Assembly: GCA_014799805.1 (NCBI GenBank)
Contig: JAAVHJ010000010.1
Coordinates: 110,652-174,651 of the forward strand
Direction: 5' to 3'
Length of the DNA stretch: 64,000 nucleotides
Source: Ruminococcus sp.
GTDB taxonomy: Bacteria; Bacillota; Clostridia; Oscillospirales; Ruminococcaceae
The position numbers and the translations under genes were made by a program. Positions 1 to 6,911 of the stretch are shown here, piece by piece (within the stretch, counting starts at the first letter, position 1; each line of letters starts with the position of its first letter). The notes beneath the pieces were generated by a model. The model did not search any database, had not been told where the DNA came from, and saw nothing but the letters and a program-made list of their open reading frames with translations.

Positions 1-588
1 GTTTCCTCTGCAAGTTCAAATATTACTTCTTTGACAGTTGGTATTTATGACAGCGACAAGAAATTAATTACTGGTAAAACTGCAATTCCGAATGCAAAGA
101 CTTATAATATTAATAAACTTGATAATTATGTAGAATTTAATAAGCTGTCAGATGGTACTTATAATTATTTAGTATTTGCAACAAATGCTGCAAATGAAAA
201 TTATGTGATTGTCAATAAGCAATTTACAGTTGGAAACGCAACAAGCAGTAATTCTAATACAGTCAGTTCCAATGCAAAGGGAATTAGTTTAACAAATGGG
301 ACAAGCATTCCTGAAACCATTGCAAAAGGCAAAGGCATTCCCGTAAGAGGTACTGTTACTTCTGATAGCACGATTAAAGCAATTACGGTAGCTGTCTATG
401 ACGCAAATAATAAGCTTGCAACCAGCAAATCCGTTGCACCAAATGCGACTTCCTATGATTTGAAAAATCTTGATAAATATATTGAATTTGACAAATTACC
501 AGCAGGTGCTTATACTTACAGAGTCGCTGTGACAACAACTGCAACAAAAGACTATACAGCCGACAGACAGACTTTTAACGTAAAATAA
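1..588 (+). CDS. Secreted repeat protein, C-terminal fragment
   Basis: The reading frame is open from the first base, so this is the 3' end of a gene that starts outside the window; the ATG at 31 in the ORF track is internal. Two similar units of roughly 80-100 residues can be seen. Each has a 'TVGIYD' or 'TVAVYD' strand, a 'PNA..Y....LD.Y.EF.KL' stretch and a 'GTYNY' or 'GAYTY' strand, and they are joined by a Ser/Asn-rich linker. This looks like tandem beta-sandwich modules of an extracellular clostridial protein. No catalytic domain is visible in the fragment. A hairpin terminator follows. The function of the whole protein cannot be judged here. Confidence 0.75.
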   Translation, partial: VSSASSNITSLTVGIYDSDKKLITGKTAIPNAKTYNINKLDNYVEFNKLSDGTYNYLVFATNAANENYVIVNKQFTVGNATSSNSNTVSSNAKGISLTNGTSIPETIAKGKGIPVRGTVTSDSTIKAITVAVYDANNKLATSKSVAPNATSYDLKNLDKYIEFDKLPAGAYTYRVAVTTTATKDYTADRQTFNVK

Positions 589-610
589 TTAAAATAATTT
601 AAATTTTAAA

Positions 611-647
611 ATCTCTGATGAAATTATCATCAGGGATTTTTTTATTT
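611..647 (+). terminator. Rho-independent terminator
   Basis: An inverted repeat (ATCTCTGATGA and TCATCAGGGAT, one mismatch) is followed by a run of T. It closes the transcript of the partial repeat protein. Confidence 0.85.
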
Positions 648-674
648 TTAATTATTAATTTTTAGAAAATATGC

Positions 675-703
675 TTGACAAAATTTTTTAATTATGTTAT
701 AAT
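675..703 (+). promoter_or_regulatory. Consensus sigma-A promoter of the gntR-ABC operon
   Basis: TTGACA (675-680), a 17-nt spacer and TATAAT (698-703) match the vegetative consensus exactly. The operator-like palindrome at 704-734 begins immediately after the -10 box, so a bound repressor would block initiation. Confidence 0.85.
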
Positions 704-734
704 ATATCTGTACTAATATAATTAATACAGATAT
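704..734 (+). promoter_or_regulatory. Palindromic operator, YtrA type
   Basis: A perfect 9-bp inverted repeat, ATATCTGTA and TACAGATAT, is separated by 13 nt and covers the probable transcription start. From memory, the Bacillus subtilis YtrA operator has half-sites of the type AGTGTA-13 bp-TACACT. The same spacing with TCTGTA/TACAGA here, directly upstream of a YtrA-type regulator, suggests autoregulation. The regulator assignment is an inference. Confidence 0.7.
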
Positions 735-779
735 GACAAAAAATTTTCTTAAATCCAATCAAAAGCGAGGTGAGAAAAC

Positions 780-1142
780 ATGTTTGACATTGACTTGATG
801 AGCCGTATTCCGATTTATGAACAATTATACAGGAGAGTGATTGAATTGATTTTAAAAGGTGTGTTAAACGAAAATGACAAATTGCCAAGTGTTCGTAATT
901 TAGCGACACAATTAGGTGTCAATCCAAATACCGTTGCAAAAGCTTATTCTCTGCTGGAACGTGACAATATTATTCATTCACTTGCAGGGAGGGGCAGTTT
1001 TGTGACAAAGCCTGATGCGATTCTTGCACAAGAACATATTTTAAAAGATTTTGATACAGCTGTCACACATGCCATCGAAATTGGTATTAAGAAAGAAATT
1101 CTAATAGAACGTATTTCTAAAATCGCAAATCAAGAAAATTAA
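780..1142 (+). CDS. GntR family (YtrA subfamily) transcriptional regulator
   Basis: The protein has 120 residues. Residues 10-75 form a GntR winged helix-turn-helix ('PIYEQLYRRVIE', 'LPSVRNLATQLGVNPNTVAKAY', 'GRGSFV'). The short C-terminal helical tail of about 40 residues is typical of the YtrA subfamily, which lacks a large ligand domain. It lies 30 nt upstream of an ABC transporter ATPase and is preceded by a consensus promoter with a palindromic operator. This is the usual arrangement of regulators that repress their own ABC exporter operon, often responding to cell-envelope stress. The ribosome binding site is a GAGGTGA about 8 nt before the ATG. The inducing signal is unknown. Confidence 0.9.
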   Translation: MFDIDLMSRIPIYEQLYRRVIELILKGVLNENDKLPSVRNLATQLGVNPNTVAKAYSLLERDNIIHSLAGRGSFVTKPDAILAQEHILKDFDTAVTHAIEIGIKKEILIERISKIANQEN

Positions 1143-1172
1143 AAAATTAAATTAGAAAGGAGCGAATTTATT

Positions 1173-2078
1173 ATGATGCAGTTAAAAGCAACTGTCAAAC
1201 AGTTTGAAGATTTCAAAGCACTGGACGGCGTAGATTTAGAAATTCCCAAAGGCACAGCTTTTGGCTTACTAGGCTCTAACGGTGCAGGAAAATCAACGAT
1301 TTTAAGATTATTCAGTGGTATTTATAAACAAGAAAGCGGAGAAGTATTAATTGACGGCGAGCCAGTTTATGATAATATTCAGGCAAAACAAAAAGTATTT
1401 TTTATCAATGACGAAACAATTCAATTTTCTAATTTTACACTCATGCAATTAAAAGATTTTTATAAGCAATTTTATCCAAGCTTTTCAGAAGAAATTTTTG
1501 AAAAATTAGAAAAGGCAATTCAATTGCCACGCAATAAAAAAATTAATACATTTTCTAAGGGAATGAAACGCCAGGCTATTGTGATTATTGGTATCGCATG
1601 TTGTACGCCTTATTTATTACTAGATGAAGCATTTGACGGGCTTGACCCCACAATGCGAATTATTGTAAAACGTATGCTAGTTGATGCCATGTGTGAACGA
1701 GAATTAACAGTTGTCATTTCTTCCCATAATCTCAAAGAAATCAACGAAATGTGCGATATGGCAGGTTTATTGCACCATGGCAAAATTGTATTCAACAGAC
1801 AGTTAGACAGCTTAAAAGGCACAATGCATAAAATTCAAACAGCATTTGCCGATAAATCAAAAATTTACACAGCAAAAGATTTCCCAAGTTTAGAAATTCT
1901 GCATTTTGAAAAAACTCAAAGTATTTATCACATTATTGCCAAAGGAGAAGAAGAAGAAATTCACCAAGCATTAGCACCATTTAAGCCTGTGATAGCAGAT
2001 ATGATTCCATTATCACTGGAAGAAATTTTTATTTACGAATTGGAGGTATTGGGATATGACAGCCAAGTTTTTGCATAG
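1173..2078 (+). CDS. ABC transporter ATP-binding protein
   Basis: This 301-residue nucleotide-binding subunit has a Walker A 'GSNGAGKST', a degenerate signature 'FSKGMKRQ' in place of LSGGQ, a Walker B 'YLLLDEAFDGLDP' and the H-loop 'SSHNLKEI'. The C-terminal 80 residues are the extension seen in YtrB/BcrA-like ATPases. AAAGGAG precedes the start, and a second ATG follows at once. The gene overlaps the permease gene by 23 nt, so the two are translationally coupled. The operon is probably an exporter of the YtrBC or bacitracin-resistance type. The substrate cannot be read from the sequence. Confidence 0.9.
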   Translation: MMQLKATVKQFEDFKALDGVDLEIPKGTAFGLLGSNGAGKSTILRLFSGIYKQESGEVLIDGEPVYDNIQAKQKVFFINDETIQFSNFTLMQLKDFYKQFYPSFSEEIFEKLEKAIQLPRNKKINTFSKGMKRQAIVIIGIACCTPYLLLDEAFDGLDPTMRIIVKRMLVDAMCERELTVVISSHNLKEINEMCDMAGLLHHGKIVFNRQLDSLKGTMHKIQTAFADKSKIYTAKDFPSLEILHFEKTQSIYHIIAKGEEEEIHQALAPFKPVIADMIPLSLEEIFIYELEVLGYDSQVFA

Positions 2079-4467
2079 TTTTTCAGCAAGAAATGCGTTT
2101 CGTCTTGTTAACCAAAATAAAAAATTTTTTATCGTCACTTGTATTTTGCAGTTATTAGGCATTCCATTAATTATGGGCAGTGGCATGCTGGAAGTATATT
2201 ATTCTGAGAGAAGAGAGCTGACACATGATTATTCCAGTTATAATTTTAATTATGAAGCATATATGGCAATTGGTTGTTTCTGTTTAGGAATTGCTGTGCT
2301 ATTAGGCATATTTTTTGGTATCAATGCTTATCGTGAAGAATGGGACAAATCCAAAGTTGATATGCTATATTCTTTGCCTTTAACAAACAAACAACGCTTT
2401 TTTAGTAATTATTTAGGCGGTTTGGGCATGTATGTAATTTCTTATATTGGAGCTGTTTTATTAGGCTGGATTGTGATTTTTATCATGACACCTCTTGTAC
2501 GTTCTGTCATGGATTCTCATGAGATTGGTCAATTAAATACTATTTATAAATATTATTTATTAATTACCATTGGCTTATTTTTCCTGATGTGCCTATATTA
2601 TACTATTTCAGCATTAATTGCTAGTTGTTGCGGTACGTTATTTGAAAATATTTATACAAATATTTTATTAAATCTATTAATCCCTGGCACATTTGCGGCA
2701 ATTCTTGCTGTCATTACAGAAATAATTGATACCATGAATTTTGAACACTCTTGGTATTTCATTGGCTATACGAGTCCAATTGGCGGTTTGATTTATTTAG
2801 TTTATCTTGTTTTTGAAAAAGGTGTTGATGTTTATTACTCTTATGGGAGTACTTATACAGCCACTGCTGGAGAATTAGGCGATTTAGGCTTAGTTCCTGC
2901 ATATCTGCGTTGGATATTGATTATTGTAGTTCTCACAGTTGCTGTTTTCATTCTTGCATGGAGATTATACGAACATAGAAAAGCCGAACATGTTGGCAGA
3001 CCATTTGTATATATCGGCATTTATTATGTAATTCTGACAGCAATTACAGTTTGCATTCTGTGCATATTAGAAGCAGGAATAGAAGCATTAATTCCAGTTT
3101 TAATTTTCAGTGCAATTGTTTATTTTATCATGGAAGTTATCCGCAAAAGAGGATTTAAAAAATTCTGGTTCAGTGCGATTTGCTATATTATCACAGTTGT
3201 AGTAGCACTTGCTAGTATGTTCTCCATTTCAGCAACAAATGCATTCGGACGAGCTTATTATATACCAGCTTTGGCAAGTGTCACTTCTGTAAAATTAGAA
3301 AATTATTATTATAACAGTAATATGAATTATGAATTAAATTTCAAAGACAAAGAAATCATCTCCAAAATTCAGGACTTCCAAAAAGAATGCAATCAACATC
3401 ATAAAAATCATTATAGCACACAGTTAGAAAATGCAATAGATGGCTATTATGACCTTAACTATAGTAACAACTATAAATATTATGATGAATATAATGGATA
3501 TTATGAATATTATGAGGATATAGAATCTGCTGTACATTATAATTATGATTCTGGATATAATAACAATGACTATATTTATGAAACTAATACAAAAAATAGA
3601 CCCTATATTTCGAGTTGTGCAACACTTGGTATTACTTATTATACAATTACTGGCTCTGCTATTTATAGAACTTATGAGTTATATACAGACGAATATATTA
3701 ATCTCATGGATATGTGCATTGGCACAGATGTCTATGCAGAAGCAAATTATAATCTTCTAAAATCCCGTTTAGAAAACATGTATAAGCAATATGATGATAC
3801 TATGTTAAAATATTATTATCCAAGTAAAATTAATTTTACAGTAGCTCCGCCTAATACAAATGATTATTATCGTTCTTATGAATCAGAACAATATATACAG
3901 ATACAACTTTCAGACGTAGAATCAAATTTAAATCTCTTAACAGAAGCTTATCAGCGTGACTTAAAAAATATGACAAGTGAAGAATTCCGCACAAGTGAAA
4001 TTATTTGTAATATTCTGGGCTTGCCTGTTCGTGCTTGCAATCAGGAAACTTATGCATTGCTTCAAAAATGGGGATTTGAAGAATTTAGTTTATATCAAAA
4101 ATATTATTCTATTTTGGGTACAGATACGCAAAAATTAGATATTAGAATTTATGCACCAGAAACTTATCAAACAAGCTCTTTGCAATATCCATCAAATACA
4201 TTACAAAATATTTATGTGAAACCAGATGCCAGCAATATTCCAAGTTATGAAAATACAATTTATTCTATCGTTGACTTAGACACATCGCTACAGGATTTAA
4301 TGCAAGTCGCAAGAAAACATTATATCAGCTCCGAGCCTTGCTATGTGCTTGTGATAAATAATTCTAAATATATGATTCCGTTAGAATATTCTGAACTGGC
4401 TGAACAAGTGATTAATCACAAGCAGACAAATTCAGCAAGTCAATCCAATATCACAGATATTTCCTAA
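2056..4467 (+). CDS. ABC transporter permease with large Tyr/Asn-rich extracytoplasmic region
   Basis: The protein has 803 residues. The N-terminal ~370 residues hold about nine or ten hydrophobic segments and a cytoplasmic stretch, 'YREEWDKSKVDMLYSLPLTNKQ', typical of ABC-2-like permeases whose ATPase is encoded next door. After a final membrane segment near residue 385 there is a soluble region of about 400 residues. Part of it (about 435-520) is strikingly rich in Tyr, Asn and Asp. GGAGG lies 7 nt before the ATG and inside the ATPase gene. A symmetrical hairpin follows the stop. It probably forms an exporter or sensor complex with the upstream ATPase. Confidence 0.8.
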   Translation: MTAKFLHSFSARNAFRLVNQNKKFFIVTCILQLLGIPLIMGSGMLEVYYSERRELTHDYSSYNFNYEAYMAIGCFCLGIAVLLGIFFGINAYREEWDKSKVDMLYSLPLTNKQRFFSNYLGGLGMYVISYIGAVLLGWIVIFIMTPLVRSVMDSHEIGQLNTIYKYYLLITIGLFFLMCLYYTISALIASCCGTLFENIYTNILLNLLIPGTFAAILAVITEIIDTMNFEHSWYFIGYTSPIGGLIYLVYLVFEKGVDVYYSYGSTYTATAGELGDLGLVPAYLRWILIIVVLTVAVFILAWRLYEHRKAEHVGRPFVYIGIYYVILTAITVCILCILEAGIEALIPVLIFSAIVYFIMEVIRKRGFKKFWFSAICYIITVVVALASMFSISATNAFGRAYYIPALASVTSVKLENYYYNSNMNYELNFKDKEIISKIQDFQKECNQHHKNHYSTQLENAIDGYYDLNYSNNYKYYDEYNGYYEYYEDIESAVHYNYDSGYNNNDYIYETNTKNRPYISSCATLGITYYTITGSAIYRTYELYTDEYINLMDMCIGTDVYAEANYNLLKSRLENMYKQYDDTMLKYYYPSKINFTVAPPNTNDYYRSYESEQYIQIQLSDVESNLNLLTEAYQRDLKNMTSEEFRTSEIICNILGLPVRACNQETYALLQKWGFEEFSLYQKYYSILGTDTQKLDIRIYAPETYQTSSLQYPSNTLQNIYVKPDASNIPSYENTIYSIVDLDTSLQDLMQVARKHYISSEPCYVLVINNSKYMIPLEYSELAEQVINHKQTNSASQSNITDIS

Positions 4468-4490
4468 CACTCCCTTAAGATATATACATC

Positions 4491-4523
4491 AGAAACGGCA
4501 TGTAAAATCAACATGCCGTTTCT
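4491..4523. terminator. Hairpin between convergent genes
   Basis: A perfect 13-bp inverted repeat (AGAAACGGCATGT) with a 7-nt loop lies between convergent genes. The T-tract is poor on both sides, so it may be a weak bidirectional terminator. Confidence 0.6.
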
Positions 4524-4581
4524 GGATTTCTATTATAATATCACAAAATCCCCCATATTCTGACAATACAGGGGAATATTT

Positions 4582-5052
4582 TTATTTTGCACGTCTGCGA
4601 TAACGGGTTTTGCGGTCTGTGCTGCGTTTAATATCGCTGATACGCTCTTCACTATTTTTCTTAAAATCTGTCATCATATCTTCAAATGACATTTCAGAAT
4701 TAGATTTCTGTGAGGGCATTCCCTCCCAAACAATCCCTTTGTCACGTGATGGTCTGTTCTGACGATTTTGCCGATTTTCCCGAAATCTCTGTTGTGGTCT
4801 TTCTTCTCTGGGCAAAGCCTTTTTAATTGACATGCTGATTTTGCCTTGTTCATTCACTTGCAAAACAGTTACTTTTACTTCCTGCCCCTCTGTTAAAAAC
4901 TCACGAATATCATTTACAAATACATTTGCAACTTCTGAAATATGTACCATGCCAGTAATAGGCTTTTCGCCCTCCTGAGGCACTTCAACAAAAGCACCAT
5001 AATTCGTAATTCCCTTAACCTTACCATCATAAATTTTCCCGATTTCCAACAT
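4582..5052 (-). CDS. yabR: S1 RNA-binding domain protein (YabR-like)
   Basis: A single S1/OB fold occupies the first ~70 residues ('GKVKGITNYGAFVEV', 'TGMVHISEVA', 'GQEVKVTVL', 'GKISMSIKKA'). A basic, Arg/Gln/Asn-rich, probably disordered tail follows. The order yabP-yabQ-divIC-S1 protein is the same as in Bacillus subtilis, where yabR follows divIC. I place the start at the ATG at 5052 (MLEIGKIYDG), because the extra upstream residues of the ORF track translate the ribosome binding site AGGAGG. The gene probably has an RNA- or ribosome-associated role; the exact function of this family is not settled. Confidence 0.85.
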   Translation of the reverse strand: MLEIGKIYDGKVKGITNYGAFVEVPQEGEKPITGMVHISEVANVFVNDIREFLTEGQEVKVTVLQVNEQGKISMSIKKALPREERPQQRFRENRQNRQNRPSRDKGIVWEGMPSQKSNSEMSFEDMMTDFKKNSEERISDIKRSTDRKTRYRRRAK

Positions 5053-5094
5053 ATACAAAAAAGCCCTCCTGCTTTTCAAAAATTTCAATTTTCA

Positions 5095-5403
5095 TTATTT
5101 GCGTGATGTATCATAATAACGCTTTTCATCTGGATAAGCATAACCTGCTGATTCTATGGCAAGCTTTTCCATATATTTGCCAATATCATCTGATGCAATT
5201 AATTCCGCAAGTTCTTCATTTTCTGCTGCTAATACTTCAACTTCTTCTTCCAGTTCAGCTAATTCTGCTTTTTTTTCAACAACGGCATTCTGCGTTGTGA
5301 CTATCGAAACAGCACAAAATATTACAAACATAACCAAAGCAATATGCATAAGCATTTCTAACACTGATTTAGATTTCGGTTTTATTTTTTTTCCGTTTGC
5401 CAT
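5095..5403 (-). CDS. divIC: Septum formation initiator, FtsB/DivIC family
   Basis: This 102-residue bitopic membrane protein has a basic cytoplasmic N-terminus (KKIKPKSKS), one membrane helix at about 16-38 and a Glu/Ala/Leu coiled coil at about 42-72. A short C-terminal segment, 'YMEKLAIESAGYAYPDEKRYYD', is characteristic of DivIC/FtsB. In the division machinery such proteins pair with FtsL and connect to FtsQ/DivIB. Its place between yabQ and the S1 protein matches the divIC locus of Bacillus. It overlaps the end of yabQ by 35 nt, so translation is probably coupled. Confidence 0.85.
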   Translation of the reverse strand: MANGKKIKPKSKSVLEMLMHIALVMFVIFCAVSIVTTQNAVVEKKAELAELEEEVEVLAAENEELAELIASDDIGKYMEKLAIESAGYAYPDEKRYYDTSRK

Positions 5404-5941
5404 GCAATCGCCCTTTCTGTTTTTTTAAATTTTTCGCACCAGTGTTATTATTCTGATTAGCATTACTATTATACACCTTGTGAGGGGGGTTTGACAAGTC
5501 ATTTTGCGAATTTTTCTTAGCAAAATGCAATTTTTTGGCATATTTCACAAAAGCTTGCTTTAATTTTCCACAAATCCATATAATTTTATTCCAGACCCAA
5601 TGCACAGGCATTAGCAATATATCACTAAAACGCATGATAATTGCTCCCAGTGTATAATAATATACCATGAATCCCAGAAAACAACCCACAAGATAATAAA
5701 CTCTAAATTCTCCTCTTCCAAACGCACTGATATAACATAGCATAAGAAAACTAATCAAAATAAAATATAAAATATCTTCCAATGCAACTAAAATTATATT
5801 ATGTTTTAATAATTTTCTGAATAATCTTGTGACATCAAATACAATACCTGCGGGAATGCCTAATAAAATTGCTCCAAAAAATAATAATAATTCTTCGTCT
5901 ACTGTCCGAAACGTTTCTGGAGCAACCTGTAATAACATCAC
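5369..5941 (-). CDS. yabQ: Spore cortex biosynthesis protein YabQ
   Basis: This 190-residue protein has about four membrane segments in its first 110 residues ('LLLFFGAILLGIPAGIVFDVTRLFRK', 'LEDILYFILISFLMLCYIS', 'VYYLVGCFLGFMVYYYT') and a polar C-terminal tail. The 'G...G..FD..R..R' pattern in the first helix pair and the tandem arrangement with yabP identify YabQ, which is needed for spore cortex formation in Bacillus. It overlaps the yabP stop by 4 nt (ATGA) and the divIC start by 35 nt. It is likely expressed in the mother cell from the sigma-E-like promoter upstream of yabP. Confidence 0.88.
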   Translation of the reverse strand: MMLLQVAPETFRTVDEELLLFFGAILLGIPAGIVFDVTRLFRKLLKHNIILVALEDILYFILISFLMLCYISAFGRGEFRVYYLVGCFLGFMVYYYTLGAIIMRFSDILLMPVHWVWNKIIWICGKLKQAFVKYAKKLHFAKKNSQNDLSNPPHKVYNSNANQNNNTGAKNLKKQKGRLHGKRKKNKTEI

Positions 5942-6261
5942 CGAAATAACCTGCCTAACATAGAAACAGGGGACTGCTTGTCTTTATCACCGTATTGCAA
6001 AGACCAAATATCACCCTCAACAGACATATTACCATTTTCAATGCTAATTGCATTAATATGCAAGTCCCGCCCTGTGATAGTCAATTCACCCATTTTTGTA
6101 TATAATACAATTTCTCTTTCATCAAAACTGTCAATATCTGTAATCCCCGCAATACTAAGTGTTTTACGATTTTCCATAATTACCATATGCTGTGTATTGG
6201 CATTAGCATTTACATTTGAACTGGTATTACACGAATTAGATATAAAATTTGCATCTTGCAT
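5938..6261 (-). CDS. yabP: Sporulation protein YabP
   Basis: The protein has 107 residues. From residue 31 onward it matches the YabP/YqfC fold: 'RKTLSIAGITDIDSFDEREIVLYT', 'GELTITGRDLHINAISIENGNMSVEGDI..LQYG'. The first 30 residues are Asn/Ser-rich and variable. The start is supported by AGGAGG 8 nt upstream. In Bacillus yabP is transcribed by sigma-E in the mother cell, and a sigma-E-like promoter lies directly upstream here. The stop overlaps the yabQ start. Confidence 0.9.
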   Translation of the reverse strand: MQDANFISNSCNTSSNVNANANTQHMVIMENRKTLSIAGITDIDSFDEREIVLYTKMGELTITGRDLHINAISIENGNMSVEGDIWSLQYGDKDKQSPVSMLGRLFR

Positions 6262-6291
6262 TTTAATAGCCTCCTGTTAGGAATTTACTAA

Positions 6292-6320
6292 ATATTATGC
6301 AAGAAATTTTTGAAATATGC
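6292..6320 (-). promoter_or_regulatory. Sigma-E-like promoter of yabPQ
   Basis: On the minus strand GCATATT (6314-6320), a 14-nt spacer and CATAATAT (6292-6299) resemble the mother-cell sigma-E consensus of an ATA-type -35 box and a CATAnnnT-type -10 box at 13-15 nt. It lies about 30 nt upstream of the yabP start, which agrees with the known sigma-E control of yabP in Bacillus. Confidence 0.65.
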
Positions 6321-6327
6321 TTGTTTT

Positions 6328-6765
6328 TTAAATACAATAATCACTGCCGATATATTCATTATTATGGCATAAAATATCCTGTAATGTAATATTATCTAAA
6401 TAATTACAAATTACTTGATATAAGCCGTCCCAAACATACAATGTCGCACAGTTATTTGCTAATTTACACGTATTTTCTGAATATTCCAGACAAGAAACAG
6501 GTGCTAAATTACCCTCTGTGGCACGCAAAACTTCACCAACTGTGATATTATCTGCAAGTTTTGCAAGCATATAACCGCCTCTATTTCCACGATTAGTGCG
6601 TAATAAATTACTTTTATTCAGCATAGGCACAATCTGTTCTAAATATTTTTTAGAAATATGCTGACGTTCTGCAATTTCTTTCAGAGAAATAAAACCTTGT
6701 TCCTGATGTTCGGCTAAATCTAATAGCATTCTTAATGCATATCTGCCTTTGGTTGAAATTTTCAT
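6328..6765 (-). CDS. Rrf2 family regulator, IscR-like with three cysteines
   Basis: The protein has 145 residues. The N-terminal winged helix 'MKISTKGRYALRMLLDLAEH' and the recognition helix 'LKEIAERQHISKKYLEQIVPML' are typical of Rrf2 proteins. Near residue 97 there are three cysteines spaced C-x7-C-x5-C, the position of the [2Fe-2S] ligands in IscR and NsrR; CymR-type members lack these. An iron-sulfur-sensing role is therefore likely but inferred. The start at 6765 follows AGGAGA; the six extra residues in the ORF track are not needed. iscS and iscU, probable targets, lie 6.4 kb away on the same strand. Confidence 0.88.
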   Translation of the reverse strand: MKISTKGRYALRMLLDLAEHQEQGFISLKEIAERQHISKKYLEQIVPMLNKSNLLRTNRGNRGGYMLAKLADNITVGEVLRATEGNLAPVSCLEYSENTCKLANNCATLYVWDGLYQVICNYLDNITLQDILCHNNEYIGSDYCI

Positions 6766-6818
6766 ATATAATCTCCTTTTCAAAATTTTATATTAATTTT
6801 ATTAAAATTATTATAACT

Positions 6819-6847
6819 ATTATAACATAGGTTTAGTAGGTTTGCAA
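6819..6847 (-). promoter_or_regulatory. Promoter of the rrf2-type regulator
   Basis: On the minus strand TTGCAA (6842-6847), 17 nt and TATAAT (6819-6824). The spacer holds ACCTACTAAACCTATG, a possible autoregulatory site. The same TTGCAA-17-TATAAT layout occurs before iscS. Confidence 0.7.
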
Positions 6848-6868
6848 GCAAAAATTTAAAATTCTAAG

Positions 6869-6905
6869 AAAAAATCACAGCTTTTTCAAAAAGCCGTGAT
6901 TTTTA
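6869..6905 (-). terminator. Terminator after the serpin operon
   Basis: AAAATCACAGCTTTTT pairs with AAGCCGTGATTTTT (one mismatch) and has T-runs on both strands. It lies 7 nt beyond the stop of the last serpin gene. Confidence 0.85.
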
Positions 6906-6911
6906 TTATTT

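Noticed and set aside
697-909. Minus-strand ORF of 70 residues over the gntR promoter
   Set aside because: It overlaps a consensus promoter, an operator and the start of a well-supported gene, and has no recognisable similarity.
3545-3760. Plus-strand ORF of 71 residues inside the ABC permease gene
   Set aside because: It is a frame shadow of the Tyr/Asn-rich permease segment with no ribosome binding site.
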